Translations under genes and position numbers: made by a program
Part shown: one piece after another, positions 16,551 through 24,260 of the stretch
Layout of the letters: every line of letters starts with the position of its first letter
Position numbering within the stretch: position 1 is the first letter of the stretch
The notes under the pieces: generated by a model
Databases searched by the model: none
Told to the model about the DNA's origin: nothing
What the model saw: the letters and a program-made list of their open reading frames with translations, nothing else
Assembly (NCBI RefSeq): GCF_000521785.1
Contig: NZ_JALZ01000026.1
Coordinates: forward strand, 1 to 36,673
DNA: 36,673 bases
Reading direction: 5' to 3'
DNA from: Roseivivax halodurans JCM 10272
GTDB taxonomy: Bacteria > Pseudomonadota > Alphaproteobacteria > Rhodobacterales > Rhodobacteraceae

Positions 16551-17849
16551 CTATTCCACGATGTCGGTGAACTCGTAATTGAGCTTCTTCATCACCTGTT
16601 CGTAGTTCCACAGAAGCTTCGACTGCTTGCCCGCGCCCATCCAGACCGACGCGATCGCAAAGCTGTAGGCGTCCTGTTCGGGAAGCTCGGAAAGCATCAT
16701 GCCCTTGCTGACGTACGAGACAATGCGCGTGCCTTCGACCGCTTCGCTGGCCACTTCGATCTCTGCCCGCGACGGGGCCCGGGCCACCCGCGCGTCGCGG
16801 AAGAAGACGCGGTAAAAGAATTCAGCGGCCACGTTCTGGGGGCCTTCCCCCCGCGGCATGTCCGGCTTCCGCCCGAGGCCAAGATCGATCGTGACCTGCT
16901 GGTGGGAGACTCCGTCGACCATCTCGAAAAGGTCGCAATGCGACTGCGCGATGCGGGTGTTGATCTCGAGAAGCCAGATCTTGTCCTGCACCTCGTCCCA
17001 GTAATACTCGATGTTGAAGCCCGCATTATCGTAGCCGATATGGCTCATGATCGTGCGGGTGATCTCCCACATCTTGTCCTGCACCTTGCGCGGAAGCTGC
17101 GAGGGATAGAGGTAGTAGAAGAAGCTCAGCACCTGTGGGTAGCGGATCGAATCGACCGTCCCGTAAGGCACCACCTCGCCGTCGTGGACGTAGCCCTCGA
17201 CGGTGCATTGCCGGCCCCCGATCACCTGCTCGGCCATGCAGTAATGGCCCTCGACCGCCCGGATCTCGTCCGGCAGATCCGCCTGGCTCAGCACGTGGTC
17301 GAAGGGTTCGCCGATGGTACGGATCTCGGCGCGCAGCTTTTCGGTCGCGAAATCGAAATCCTCGGGGCTGTCGATCCGGAAACCGAGGCGGGACCCCGAC
17401 GACTTGATCGGCTTGACGAAGAACGGAAACCGCAGGTCAGCTTCGCCAATCTTCGAGAGTGCGTTGTCGTCGAACGGATCGAAGGCGGTGAACTTCGGGA
17501 TGTGATCGGGAATCGCCTCGCGCATGACCGCACGCGACCAGTACTTGTGCTCGCATTTCAGCAACGCCTCAAGCGAGACCTGGGGCGTTCCGTATTTCTT
17601 GCAGAGGATCGGGAGCATGGTGGAGACGGGGAAGTCGATATATCCGACGATGGCGTCGATGCTGCCGTCGAAGGCGTCGAGGGTGGCCTCGGCCTCGGCC
17701 AACATGGCCGGAATGTCGAAATCCTGTGTCTCGGACACCTGTGCCGGCGTCAGGAGCGGGTGAAACGTGACGTTTTCCACCCCGCGCAGGCGCCGCAGGC
17801 GCTCGGCGTTGTAATCGTTCAAGCCGACGACGAATACGTTCTTGCTCAT
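16551..17849 (-). CDS. ATP-grasp ligase of unknown substrate, in the cyanophycin operon
   Basis: The 432-residue protein has a Rossmann-like N-terminal domain (about 4-95) and an ATP-grasp domain (about 100-310). Visible active-site elements are FVKPIKSSGSRLG (Lys146 in the ATP-binding loop), MAEQVIGGRQCTVEGYV near 205-221 and the metal-binding strand NIEYYWD...LLEINTR with Glu281, Glu295 and Asn297. All look intact, so an active carboxylate-amine ligase is likely. It is not CphA: it lacks the Mur-ligase half and the CphA N-terminal domain. It sits 66 nt downstream of cphA and upstream of a CocE hydrolase. It could make or modify a dipeptide or side chain of the polymer, or a separate metabolite. 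No closer name can be given. Confidence 0.82.
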   Translation of the reverse strand: MSKNVFVVGLNDYNAERLRRLRGVENVTFHPLLTPAQVSETQDFDIPAMLAEAEATLDAFDGSIDAIVGYIDFPVSTMLPILCKKYGTPQVSLEALLKCEHKYWSRAVMREAIPDHIPKFTAFDPFDDNALSKIGEADLRFPFFVKPIKSSGSRLGFRIDSPEDFDFATEKLRAEIRTIGEPFDHVLSQADLPDEIRAVEGHYCMAEQVIGGRQCTVEGYVHDGEVVPYGTVDSIRYPQVLSFFYYLYPSQLPRKVQDKMWEITRTIMSHIGYDNAGFNIEYYWDEVQDKIWLLEINTRIAQSHCDLFEMVDGVSHQQVTIDLGLGRKPDMPRGEGPQNVAAEFFYRVFFRDARVARAPSRAEIEVASEAVEGTRIVSYVSKGMMLSELPEQDAYSFAIASVWMGAGKQSKLLWNYEQVMKKLNYEFTDIVE

Positions 17850-17866
17850 CTCACCCCCTGGTTTCG

Positions 17867-17889
17867 GCGGGGCGCTTGTTTCGCCCCGC
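17867..17889 (-). other. Perfect 8-bp hairpin between cphA and the ATP-grasp gene
   Basis: GCGGGGCG (17867-17874) and CGCCCCGC (17882-17889) are complementary, with a 7-nt loop. There is no T-run on the minus strand. It could trim transcript level downstream of cphA or stabilise mRNA ends. Confidence 0.45.
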
Positions 17890-17915
17890 TCTGTTTCTGA
17901 TTGCCTTGGTGCCGG

Positions 17916-20564
17916 TCAGGTCTTTGCCAGGTCGGCCTGTTCGGGAAAGCTGCGTCCCTTCAGCCGTGCCGTCGTGCCCTCGATGTCATCGACAAGCAGC
18001 AGGAGGAAGTCCCCCTGGCGCGCCTCTTCCATCGCGCGCCCGACCGCGTCGGCCTCGCTCATGATGACCTCGACGCGCCCGGTCGAGCCGGCCTCCTGCG
18101 CGCCTTCCGAGATGAGCTTGGCGACTTCGCCCTCGGAGCGGCCGCGTGCGTCGGTCTCGTAGACGAAAACCGCGTCGCACATATGGGCAAGCTGGGCGCC
18201 AAGACCCTTGAGATCCTCGTCGCGGCGGTTGCCGGGCGCAGTCGCCACCCCGATCTTGCGCCGCGTTCCGAGCCCGGTCACCAGCGGCTCGAGCGCTTTC
18301 AGCGCCGGCACGTTGTGGCCGTAATCGATCAGGCACTTCACCCCGTCCGCCTCGAAATAGTTCGTGCGGCCGGGCATCTGCGCCGGCGTCGGATGGAAGG
18401 TCAGAAGCCCCGCGCGGATATCGTCGATCTCGATCCCGTGCGCCAGCGCGGCCGCCGCGGCAGCCATGGCGTTCTGCACGTTGAAGGGGGCGTGCCCCTC
18501 GAAGGTGATCGGAACGTCGTTCACCTGCGCGATCTCGACCGTCACCTTGCCGCGCAGGAGCACGATCCAGCCGTTCCTGACCGTCAGGACCATGCCAAGT
18601 TCACTCAGATGCTCGGTCAGCGCAGGGTTTTCCGGATCCATGGTGAAGTAGATGATCTCGCCACGCGCCCAGTAGGTTCCGTGCTCCATCACCAGCGGAT
18701 CGTCGGCGTTGAGAACGCAGAAGCCGCCTTCGGACTTGCGCTTGACCGCATCCACCACGACGGTCTTGCAGCGCGCGAGCTCTTCCAGCGTGTGGATGTC
18801 GCGCTCTCCGAGATGATCCGACGCGATATTGAGCAGAACGCCCACATCCGCTTCGTCGAAACCGAGACCGCGGCGCATGATGCCGCCGCGGGCGACCTCG
18901 AGCACCGCATGTTCGACCGTCGGTTCCCTGAGCACGGCCTGCGCCGCTGCGGGGCCGGAATAGTCGCCGCGCAGGATCACGTTGTTGTCGATTTCGACGG
19001 TGCCCGTGCAGCCCATCCCGACAGACCAACCGGCCTGACGGAGGATGTGGGAGGTCAGGCGGGTCGTCGTCGTCTTGCCGTTGGTGCCGGTGATCGCGGT
19101 GATCGGGATGCGGCCGTTATCGGTGACGTTCGGGAACAGCATGTCGACGATAGCCTGGCCGACCGGGCGCGGCTTGCCGTGGGTCGGTGCCATGTGCATG
19201 CGAAAGCCGGGTCCCGCGTTGACCTCCACGATGCCCGCGGATTGTTCTTCGAGCGGGACGGATACGGTCTCACACAGAAGGTCGATCCCGATGACGTCGA
19301 GCCCAATCAGCCGGGCCACGCGTTCCATCATGAACTTAACGGATGGATGCACCTCGTCGGTGAGATCCGTTGCGGTGCCGCCGGTCGAGATGTTCGCGGT
19401 CGATTTGAGGAAGGCGATCTCACCCTCTGGAAGAACCGTATCGACCGTCAGGCCCGCCTGTTCGAGCATCCGTTTCGTCTGCTCGTCCACCACGATCTGG
19501 GTCAATAGGTTCTCGTGTCCGACGCCGCGTCGGGGATCCTTGTTCTCCTCGTCGATGAGTTGCTGGATCGTGTGGATGCCGTCGCCGGTCACATGGGCCG
19601 GTCGGCGGCGGGCCGCGGCGATCAGCTTGCCGCCGACCACCAGCATGCGGTGATCCTCGCCCTTGATGTAGCTCTCGACAATGACACCCGCATAATCGTC
19701 ACGCGCCCGTGCGACAGCGGCCTCGTAGCCGGACTTCAGGTCTTCCTTGGAGGCGATGTCGGTGGTCACGCCGCGTCCGTGGTTGCCGGAAAGCGGTTTG
19801 GTGACGACGGGCCAGCCGATCCATTCGGCAGCAGCCTCGGCCTCTTCCCAGGAATAGCAGGTCTGGCCACGCGGCACCGCGATGCCAGCCTCGCCGAGTA
19901 TCTGCTTGGTCCAGTCCTTGTCGTCGGCGATTGAGTGCCCGATGATCCCCGACGCGTCCGTCACGGTAGCTTGGAAGCGCCGCTGCTTGATCCCGTGGCC
20001 GAGCTGTGTGTAACTCGTGCCTTCGGTCAGGTTGTAGGCGGGTATGCCTCGTGCCTTGGCGGCATTCACGATCGATCCTGTCGAGGGGCCGAGGGCGTTC
20101 GCATCACGTACCTTTTTCAGGTGGTCGATATAGGGCTGAAGCTCGACCTCTTGCTCTGTGTAGAGCTTGCGCGCGATATCCACGGCCGCTTCACCGGCGG
20201 CGAGGCCGGTGGCCTCATCGCGATAGCGATAGACGACATGGTAGATACCGGTCTCGTAGCTGTCGACCGTCTTTCCGTACCCCACTGTGAACCCGACGAG
20301 GTTCTGCAGCTCGATGGCGAGATGCTCGACCATGTGGCCGGCCCACGTGCCATTGCGCACACGCTGCAGAAATCCGCCGGCTTCGCCGACGGAGCATCTG
20401 TGGTCGTGTATCGACGGGATCAGCGCCTCGAGCCTTTCGGCTATGCCCGGCACCTTGTCGCTCGAGCGGTCTTCAAGGTCCTCAATGTCCAACCGCATGT
20501 AGATGGCTTGATAGCGGCTGTAGTAATTCGGCCCACGCAATGCGCGGTGTTCAAGTATATGCAA
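17916..20564 (-). CDS. cphA: Cyanophycin synthetase
   Basis: This enzyme polymerises aspartate and arginine into cyanophycin, a nitrogen reserve, using ATP. The 882-residue protein has the three expected parts. An N-terminal domain (about 1-160) begins with HILEHRALRGPNYYSRYQAI. An ATP-grasp domain has KPLSGNHGRG at 256-265 and EVNAGPG at 447-453. A Mur-ligase-like domain has the P-loop GTNGKTTTT at 493-501, NIASDHLG and PAQMPGRTNYFE. Length and motifs match active CphA1. The start is TTG at 20564, placed by homology and by GGAG seven nt upstream; the frame is open 44 codons further but that lies in cphB. It overlaps the cphB stop by 14 nt. Confidence 0.93.
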   Translation of the reverse strand: MHILEHRALRGPNYYSRYQAIYMRLDIEDLEDRSSDKVPGIAERLEALIPSIHDHRCSVGEAGGFLQRVRNGTWAGHMVEHLAIELQNLVGFTVGYGKTVDSYETGIYHVVYRYRDEATGLAAGEAAVDIARKLYTEQEVELQPYIDHLKKVRDANALGPSTGSIVNAAKARGIPAYNLTEGTSYTQLGHGIKQRRFQATVTDASGIIGHSIADDKDWTKQILGEAGIAVPRGQTCYSWEEAEAAAEWIGWPVVTKPLSGNHGRGVTTDIASKEDLKSGYEAAVARARDDYAGVIVESYIKGEDHRMLVVGGKLIAAARRRPAHVTGDGIHTIQQLIDEENKDPRRGVGHENLLTQIVVDEQTKRMLEQAGLTVDTVLPEGEIAFLKSTANISTGGTATDLTDEVHPSVKFMMERVARLIGLDVIGIDLLCETVSVPLEEQSAGIVEVNAGPGFRMHMAPTHGKPRPVGQAIVDMLFPNVTDNGRIPITAITGTNGKTTTTRLTSHILRQAGWSVGMGCTGTVEIDNNVILRGDYSGPAAAQAVLREPTVEHAVLEVARGGIMRRGLGFDEADVGVLLNIASDHLGERDIHTLEELARCKTVVVDAVKRKSEGGFCVLNADDPLVMEHGTYWARGEIIYFTMDPENPALTEHLSELGMVLTVRNGWIVLLRGKVTVEIAQVNDVPITFEGHAPFNVQNAMAAAAAALAHGIEIDDIRAGLLTFHPTPAQMPGRTNYFEADGVKCLIDYGHNVPALKALEPLVTGLGTRRKIGVATAPGNRRDEDLKGLGAQLAHMCDAVFVYETDARGRSEGEVAKLISEGAQEAGSTGRVEVIMSEADAVGRAMEEARQGDFLLLLVDDIEGTTARLKGRSFPEQADLAKT

Positions 20565-21411
20565 CCCTTCGCTCCAGGCCAATTGCCTTGAGCTCGTCCG
20601 GCCCGAGTACCCTTCGGTCTGCGAGATCGTAACCGTATCCTTGGACGAGCGCGTGCATCTTAACGTTGGAAACCGCGACAGGTTCCCCGTCCGCAAGGTC
20701 GAATACGTTCGATTCCCCGATTTCAGAGCTGTCCACGAGGATCACGTGCCCCGGGCCGAAGGCCCGCACGATGTCGCCGTCGAAATGCACCGCGGCATCC
20801 TCGCCGAGGCCGACTCCGAGATATTCGGGGTTCGTGGCACCGACTTCCATCAGCCGGCTGAAACGCCCGCGTTCGAGGAAATGCGTGTCGATGATGACAC
20901 CCTCCACGAAGCCGAAGCCGGCAGACATCTTCACCGCACCTTTGCGCAGGGAATCGTCGGCTGGGCCGCCGTAGACCATGGTTCGTGACTGGCAGGCCGC
21001 GCCGGCGCTCGTGCCCGCGATGACCGCGCCTTCCGCGCGGCGCCGACGGATCGCCTCGATCGCCCGCGAGGCACCGAGAACGTTGGTCAGCCGCATCTGG
21101 TCGCCGCCCGACAGGAAGATGACGTCCGCGCTGCGGATCATGTCGACATACTTGTCCGACTCGGCATTGCTGCGGTCGCGGATCCGGATGTCCAGGACGT
21201 CCTTCGCGCCGATCAGGCTGAAAACCTCCTTGTAGGAGGCGAAGACGTCCTCCGGAATGCTGCTCGCCGTGGTGATCACGCCCACGACGGGCGCCTCCAC
21301 GTTCGACAGGGACACGACATGGCGAAGGATGCTCGCCTCGGAGGCCTTGTCCTCGGCCCCGCCTATGGCCACCAGCGGGCCCGCGTTTGGAATCTTTGCG
21401 CTCATATTCAT
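20551..21411 (-). CDS. cphB: Cyanophycinase
   Basis: This S51-family serine peptidase cuts cyanophycin to beta-Asp-Arg dipeptides. The 286-residue protein has GPLVAIGGAEDK near the start, IFLSGGDQMRLTNVL and the nucleophile motif AGTSAGA with Ser135. FVEGVIIDTHFLERGRFSRL carries the histidine region. It has no signal peptide, so it works in the cytoplasm on intracellular polymer. ATG 21411 was chosen because GGGGG lies 9 nt upstream; a TTG at 21450 would add 13 residues and an ATG at 21405 would remove two. It is the first gene of the leftward operon and its 3' end overlaps cphA, so making and degrading enzymes are co-expressed. Confidence 0.92.
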   Translation of the reverse strand: MNMSAKIPNAGPLVAIGGAEDKASEASILRHVVSLSNVEAPVVGVITTASSIPEDVFASYKEVFSLIGAKDVLDIRIRDRSNAESDKYVDMIRSADVIFLSGGDQMRLTNVLGASRAIEAIRRRRAEGAVIAGTSAGAACQSRTMVYGGPADDSLRKGAVKMSAGFGFVEGVIIDTHFLERGRFSRLMEVGATNPEYLGVGLGEDAAVHFDGDIVRAFGPGHVILVDSSEIGESNVFDLADGEPVAVSNVKMHALVQGYGYDLADRRVLGPDELKAIGLERRVAYT

Positions 21412-21470
21412 CACCAGGGTCCCCCGATACGCGGTTACCGCGACTTTCAACTCTCTGGAAGGTTTATCAG

Positions 21471-21486
21471 TAAGCGATTAAGCGAT
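21471..21486. repeat. Tandem 8-bp direct repeat in the divergent cphB/peptidase region
   Basis: TAAGCGAT occurs twice back to back, in a GC-rich genome where this AT content stands out. It lies 60 bp upstream of the cphB start and about 105 bp upstream of the peptidase start. This suits a regulator that controls both directions, but no regulator gene is adjacent. Confidence 0.4.
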
Positions 21487-21540
21487 CGTTGGAAACTGGG
21501 ACGTCGCGGTCGCTCGATGCGGTGTCCATATTCAAGATAG

Positions 21541-21575
21541 GGGCGCTTCGCGCGAAGTCGCCCGCTTTTTGGGCG
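21541..21575 (+). terminator. Terminator-like hairpin in the leader of the isoaspartyl peptidase gene
   Basis: GGGCGCTTC (21541-21549) pairs with GAAGTCGCCC (21554-21563) with one bulged T and a GCGC loop, and is followed by GCTTTTTG. No gene ends upstream on this strand, so this would act within the peptidase leader. The 3' arm CGCCC (21559-21563) can also pair with GGGCG (21571-21575), giving a mutually exclusive hairpin just before the ribosome site. This arrangement is typical of attenuators. Confidence 0.45.
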
Positions 21576-21591
21576 CATGAAGGACGGAACG

Positions 21592-22524
21592 ATGTCAAAG
21601 ACCAGCGGATACAGCCTCGCGATCCATGGCGGAGCCGGCGTTCTGCCGCGCGAACGCATGACAGCCGAGCGCGAGGCCGCCACGCATGCCGCTCTCGGGC
21701 GAGTGCTTTCGGCGGGTGAGGCGGTGCTCTCCGGCGGCGGCTCGGCGCTCGATGCCGTGACCGAGGCGGTGGCCGCGCTCGAGGACGAGCCGCTCTTCAA
21801 CGCGGGCCGGGGCGCGGTCTTCACGCGCGACGGCAAGCACGAGATGGACGCCGCGGTGATGGTCGGCAGGGACCGCTCCGCCGGTGCGGTCGCAGGCATC
21901 TGCGGGCCGCGCAACCCGGTTCGGCTGGCGCGTGCGGTGATGGAGCGGACGAGCCACGTCCTGATGATCGGCGAAGGCGCGCTCGGCATCGCACGTGACG
22001 CAGGGCTCGCATTCGAAGACGACGCGTACTTCTTCACGCAGGAACGCTGGGACAGTCTGCAGGAAACCTTGCGTATGGAGCAGTCGGGCGAGCTCGACGA
22101 CGATCCCGCCCGCCGTCACGGAACGGTCGGAGCCGTTGCGCGAGACGCCGAGGGACGTCTCGCCGCGGCGACGTCGACAGGGGGCATGACCGCCAAGAGG
22201 GCGGGGCGGGTCGGCGACAGCCCGGTGATCGGCGCGGGAACATTCGCGGATGACGGAACCTGCGCGATCTCCGCCACCGGAGACGGCGAGGCGTTCCTGC
22301 GCCTGTCGGTCGCGCACGAGATCGATGCGCGGATGCGCCTGCGCGGCGAGAGCCTCCGCAGCGCTGCCGAGGCGGTGATCGGCTCGGATCTCGAGGCCAT
22401 CGGCGGCTCGGGCGGGCTCATCGCGATCGACCGCGACGGCGCGATCGTCACTCCGTACAATTGCGAAGGCATGTATCGCGGATGGGTGCTCGGATCGGGC
22501 GAGCGGGAGACCGCGATCTACTGA
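21592..22524 (+). CDS. iaaA: Isoaspartyl peptidase / plant-type L-asparaginase
   Basis: This Ntn-hydrolase, 310 residues, is made as a precursor that cleaves itself before the catalytic threonine. That residue is Thr178 in RRHGTVGAVARD. Other landmarks are YSLAIHGGAG at the N-terminus, FNAGRGAVFTRDGKHEMDAAVM and STGGMTAKRAGRVGDSPVIGAGTFA after the cut. It should split beta-Asp-Arg released by cyanophycinase into aspartate and arginine, completing degradation. ATG 21592 is preferred over ATG 21577 because AAGGA lies 7 nt upstream. It is divergent from cphB and preceded by an attenuator-like hairpin. Confidence 0.9.
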   Translation: MSKTSGYSLAIHGGAGVLPRERMTAEREAATHAALGRVLSAGEAVLSGGGSALDAVTEAVAALEDEPLFNAGRGAVFTRDGKHEMDAAVMVGRDRSAGAVAGICGPRNPVRLARAVMERTSHVLMIGEGALGIARDAGLAFEDDAYFFTQERWDSLQETLRMEQSGELDDDPARRHGTVGAVARDAEGRLAAATSTGGMTAKRAGRVGDSPVIGAGTFADDGTCAISATGDGEAFLRLSVAHEIDARMRLRGESLRSAAEAVIGSDLEAIGGSGGLIAIDRDGAIVTPYNCEGMYRGWVLGSGERETAIY

Positions 22525-22530
22525 GCCGGG

Positions 22531-22547
22531 CAGGTCGCGAGGACCTG
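22531..22547. other. Short hairpin between convergent genes
   Basis: CAGGTC (22531-22536) pairs with GACCTG (22542-22547) around a 5-nt loop, between the peptidase stop and the channel stop. There is no T-run, so at best a weak bidirectional terminator. Confidence 0.3.
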
Positions 22548-22569
22548 TCTGGAAGCCGTGCGCTTGGGA

Positions 22570-23355
22570 TCACTCGCCGCGCCGCTCGCTGTCGAAGAGG
22601 CGCTGCTCGATGGAATCGAGGCGCTTGAGGACCTCGTCGCGATAGTCCGCGGTGGCGGCGTTCGATTCCTGCGCGTGGGCGTCCTGCATGCTGTTCACGA
22701 TCAGGCCGACCACGAGGTTCACCACCGCGAAGGTCGTGATCAGGATGAAGGGCACGAAGAATATCCACGCATAGGGATAGACCTCCATCACCGGGCGGAC
22801 GATCCCCATCGACCAGCTCTCGAGCGTCATGATCTGGAAGAGGGAATAGGCGGAATGGGGGATGTTGCCGAACCACTCCGGAAACGTGTCCCCGAAGAGC
22901 TTCGTCGCCATGACCGATGCGATGTAGAAGATCAGTGCCATCAGAAGGAAGACGGATGCCATGCCGGGCAGCGCCGAGACGAAGCCCTCGACCACCCGGC
23001 GCAGCGTCGGCGCGACCGAGATGATCCGGAGAAGCCTGAGAATGCGCAGCGCCCGGAGCACCGAAAGCCCTTGGGTGGCGGGCACAAGAGCGATGGCGAC
23101 GATGGCGAAATCGAAGACGTTCCAGCCCGATCGGAAGAACGAAGGCCCGCGCGCGAAGATCTTCAGCGCGATCTCGACCACGAAGATCGAGAGGCACAGC
23201 ATGTCGAGAAAGACGATGAGGCCCCCGGCGGCCGCCATCACCGTGTCGGATGTCTCGAGCCCGAGCACCACCGCGTTGAAGAGGATCACGCCCGTGATGA
23301 AGTTTCGCGTCACCTCGCGGTCGAGTGCTTCGGCAACTCGGTCTCTGATCGACAT
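22570..23355 (-). CDS. Voltage-gated sodium channel (BacNaV family)
   Basis: A single-domain, six-helix channel of 261 residues that forms tetramers. S4 carries four arginines at every third place (R101, R104, R107, R110 in VLRALRILRLLRII). The pore has the sodium filter TLESWSM at 177-183, followed by GIVRPVM, as in the structurally known NaVAb. The C-terminus ends in a coiled-coil helix (VLKRLDSIEQRLFDSE). The ATG at 23355 has GGAG six nt upstream; an earlier in-frame ATG at 23361 abuts that site. Such channels are common in marine and alkaliphilic bacteria and serve motility, pH or sodium signalling. It faces the peptidase gene convergently and no operon partner is evident. Confidence 0.92.
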   Translation of the reverse strand: MSIRDRVAEALDREVTRNFITGVILFNAVVLGLETSDTVMAAAGGLIVFLDMLCLSIFVVEIALKIFARGPSFFRSGWNVFDFAIVAIALVPATQGLSVLRALRILRLLRIISVAPTLRRVVEGFVSALPGMASVFLLMALIFYIASVMATKLFGDTFPEWFGNIPHSAYSLFQIMTLESWSMGIVRPVMEVYPYAWIFFVPFILITTFAVVNLVVGLIVNSMQDAHAQESNAATADYRDEVLKRLDSIEQRLFDSERRGE

Positions 23356-23650
23356 GCCCATCTCCGTTTCGGGAACCCGCCCCTCTATGCGGAAGGAGCC
23401 TTCGCGACACAAGACGCCGCCGGAAGCGGCAGGCCGACGCCGAATCTTTGCCAAATTGCCGCTCAAGCTGCCTTGCTTTGGCTATGGCTCCGCGAGCCGA
23501 TCCTGACCGCCGAAACTTGCGCGATCCGCCCGGCCATGCTTGCGTGATCGACACGGGCCGTCCGGCCAACCATCCGTCGGCGGCACCCAGAGTTGCGGCG
23601 GATAGGCTTCGGCCTGTGAGGGCCTGCGACCGGTCGCGAAAGGAATGGTA
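23356..23650. other. Divergent intergenic stretch
   Basis: This 295-bp region lies between the leftward channel and the rightward ABM-domain gene. It must hold both promoters, but I see no hexamer pair convincing enough to call and no RNA gene or repeat. AAGGA at 23639-23643 is the ribosome site of the next gene. Confidence 0.5.
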
Positions 23651-24220
23651 ATGCACGCGCTCTTCTTCGAGATGCGACCTAAGCCGGGGCATCTCGACCA
23701 TTACTTCGACCACGTGGCCCGATTGCGGCCGGTGCTCGACCGCCACCGGGGGCTGGTCTTTCTCGAACGCTACGGCTCCCTGAGCGATCCCGACCTCCTG
23801 CTGTCGCATCAGCTTTGGGACAGCGAGGAGGCGATCGCCGGCTGGAGAGCGGATGCCCAGCACCGCCGCTCGCAGACGGCGGGCAGGACGGTGCATTTCG
23901 CGGATTACCGGATCAGGGTCGGGGAGCGGATATGGCACCGGGCGCCCGGCACCGCCACCACGGAGTCCCGGGCGGATGTGGCCGCGAGCCGCTCCTGCGT
24001 TCTGGCGCTCTACGGTACGCGACCGCTCACGGACGGAGGCCTTTCAGCCTTCGAGAGCTTCACCCGGAAGGGCCGCTACATCTCACTCGGGGCCTTCGAA
24101 ACGCCGTCCCGGGCCCACGACGTGATCGCGCGCGGCGAGCTGATCGGAGTTGACGAGATGGCGCTCTATGGCATCCACCGCGACTACGGTCAGTTCGACC
24201 GCTCCGAGGCGCCGGACTAG
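23651..24220 (+). CDS. ABM-domain (antibiotic biosynthesis monooxygenase-like) protein
   Basis: The 189-residue protein has an N-terminal half (about 1-95) that looks like a dimeric alpha/beta-barrel of the ABM/EthD superfamily: MHALFFEMRPKPGHLDHYFDHV, then GLVFLERYGSLSDPDLLLSHQLWDSEEAIAGWRADAQHR. The second half (about 110-189) may be a weaker second copy, with LALYGT and RYISLGAFETPSRAHDVI. Functions in this superfamily range from quinone-forming oxygenases to haem degradation and stress proteins, so no reaction is assigned. ATG 23651 was chosen over ATG 23645 because AAGGA lies 7 nt before it. It appears to be a single-gene unit. Confidence 0.7.
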   Translation: MHALFFEMRPKPGHLDHYFDHVARLRPVLDRHRGLVFLERYGSLSDPDLLLSHQLWDSEEAIAGWRADAQHRRSQTAGRTVHFADYRIRVGERIWHRAPGTATTESRADVAASRSCVLALYGTRPLTDGGLSAFESFTRKGRYISLGAFETPSRAHDVIARGELIGVDEMALYGIHRDYGQFDRSEAPD

Positions 24221-24260
24221 TCCGTGATGTTTGTGGCGGAGGGACCGGGCGAGCTCCGCT

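Noticed and set aside
14997-17900. Rightward open frame of 967 codons across the hydrolase and ATP-grasp genes
   Set aside because: It spans two real leftward genes with intact catalytic motifs and has no recognisable domain.
17901-19508. Rightward open frame of 535 codons opposite cphA
   Set aside because: Antisense to the Mur-ligase half of CphA; composition is His/Arg/Asp-rich without motifs.
21541-21575. Terminator for cphB or another gene on the minus strand
   Set aside because: The T-run follows the stem only on the plus strand, and cphB starts, not ends, on this side; it was kept only as a plus-strand leader element.
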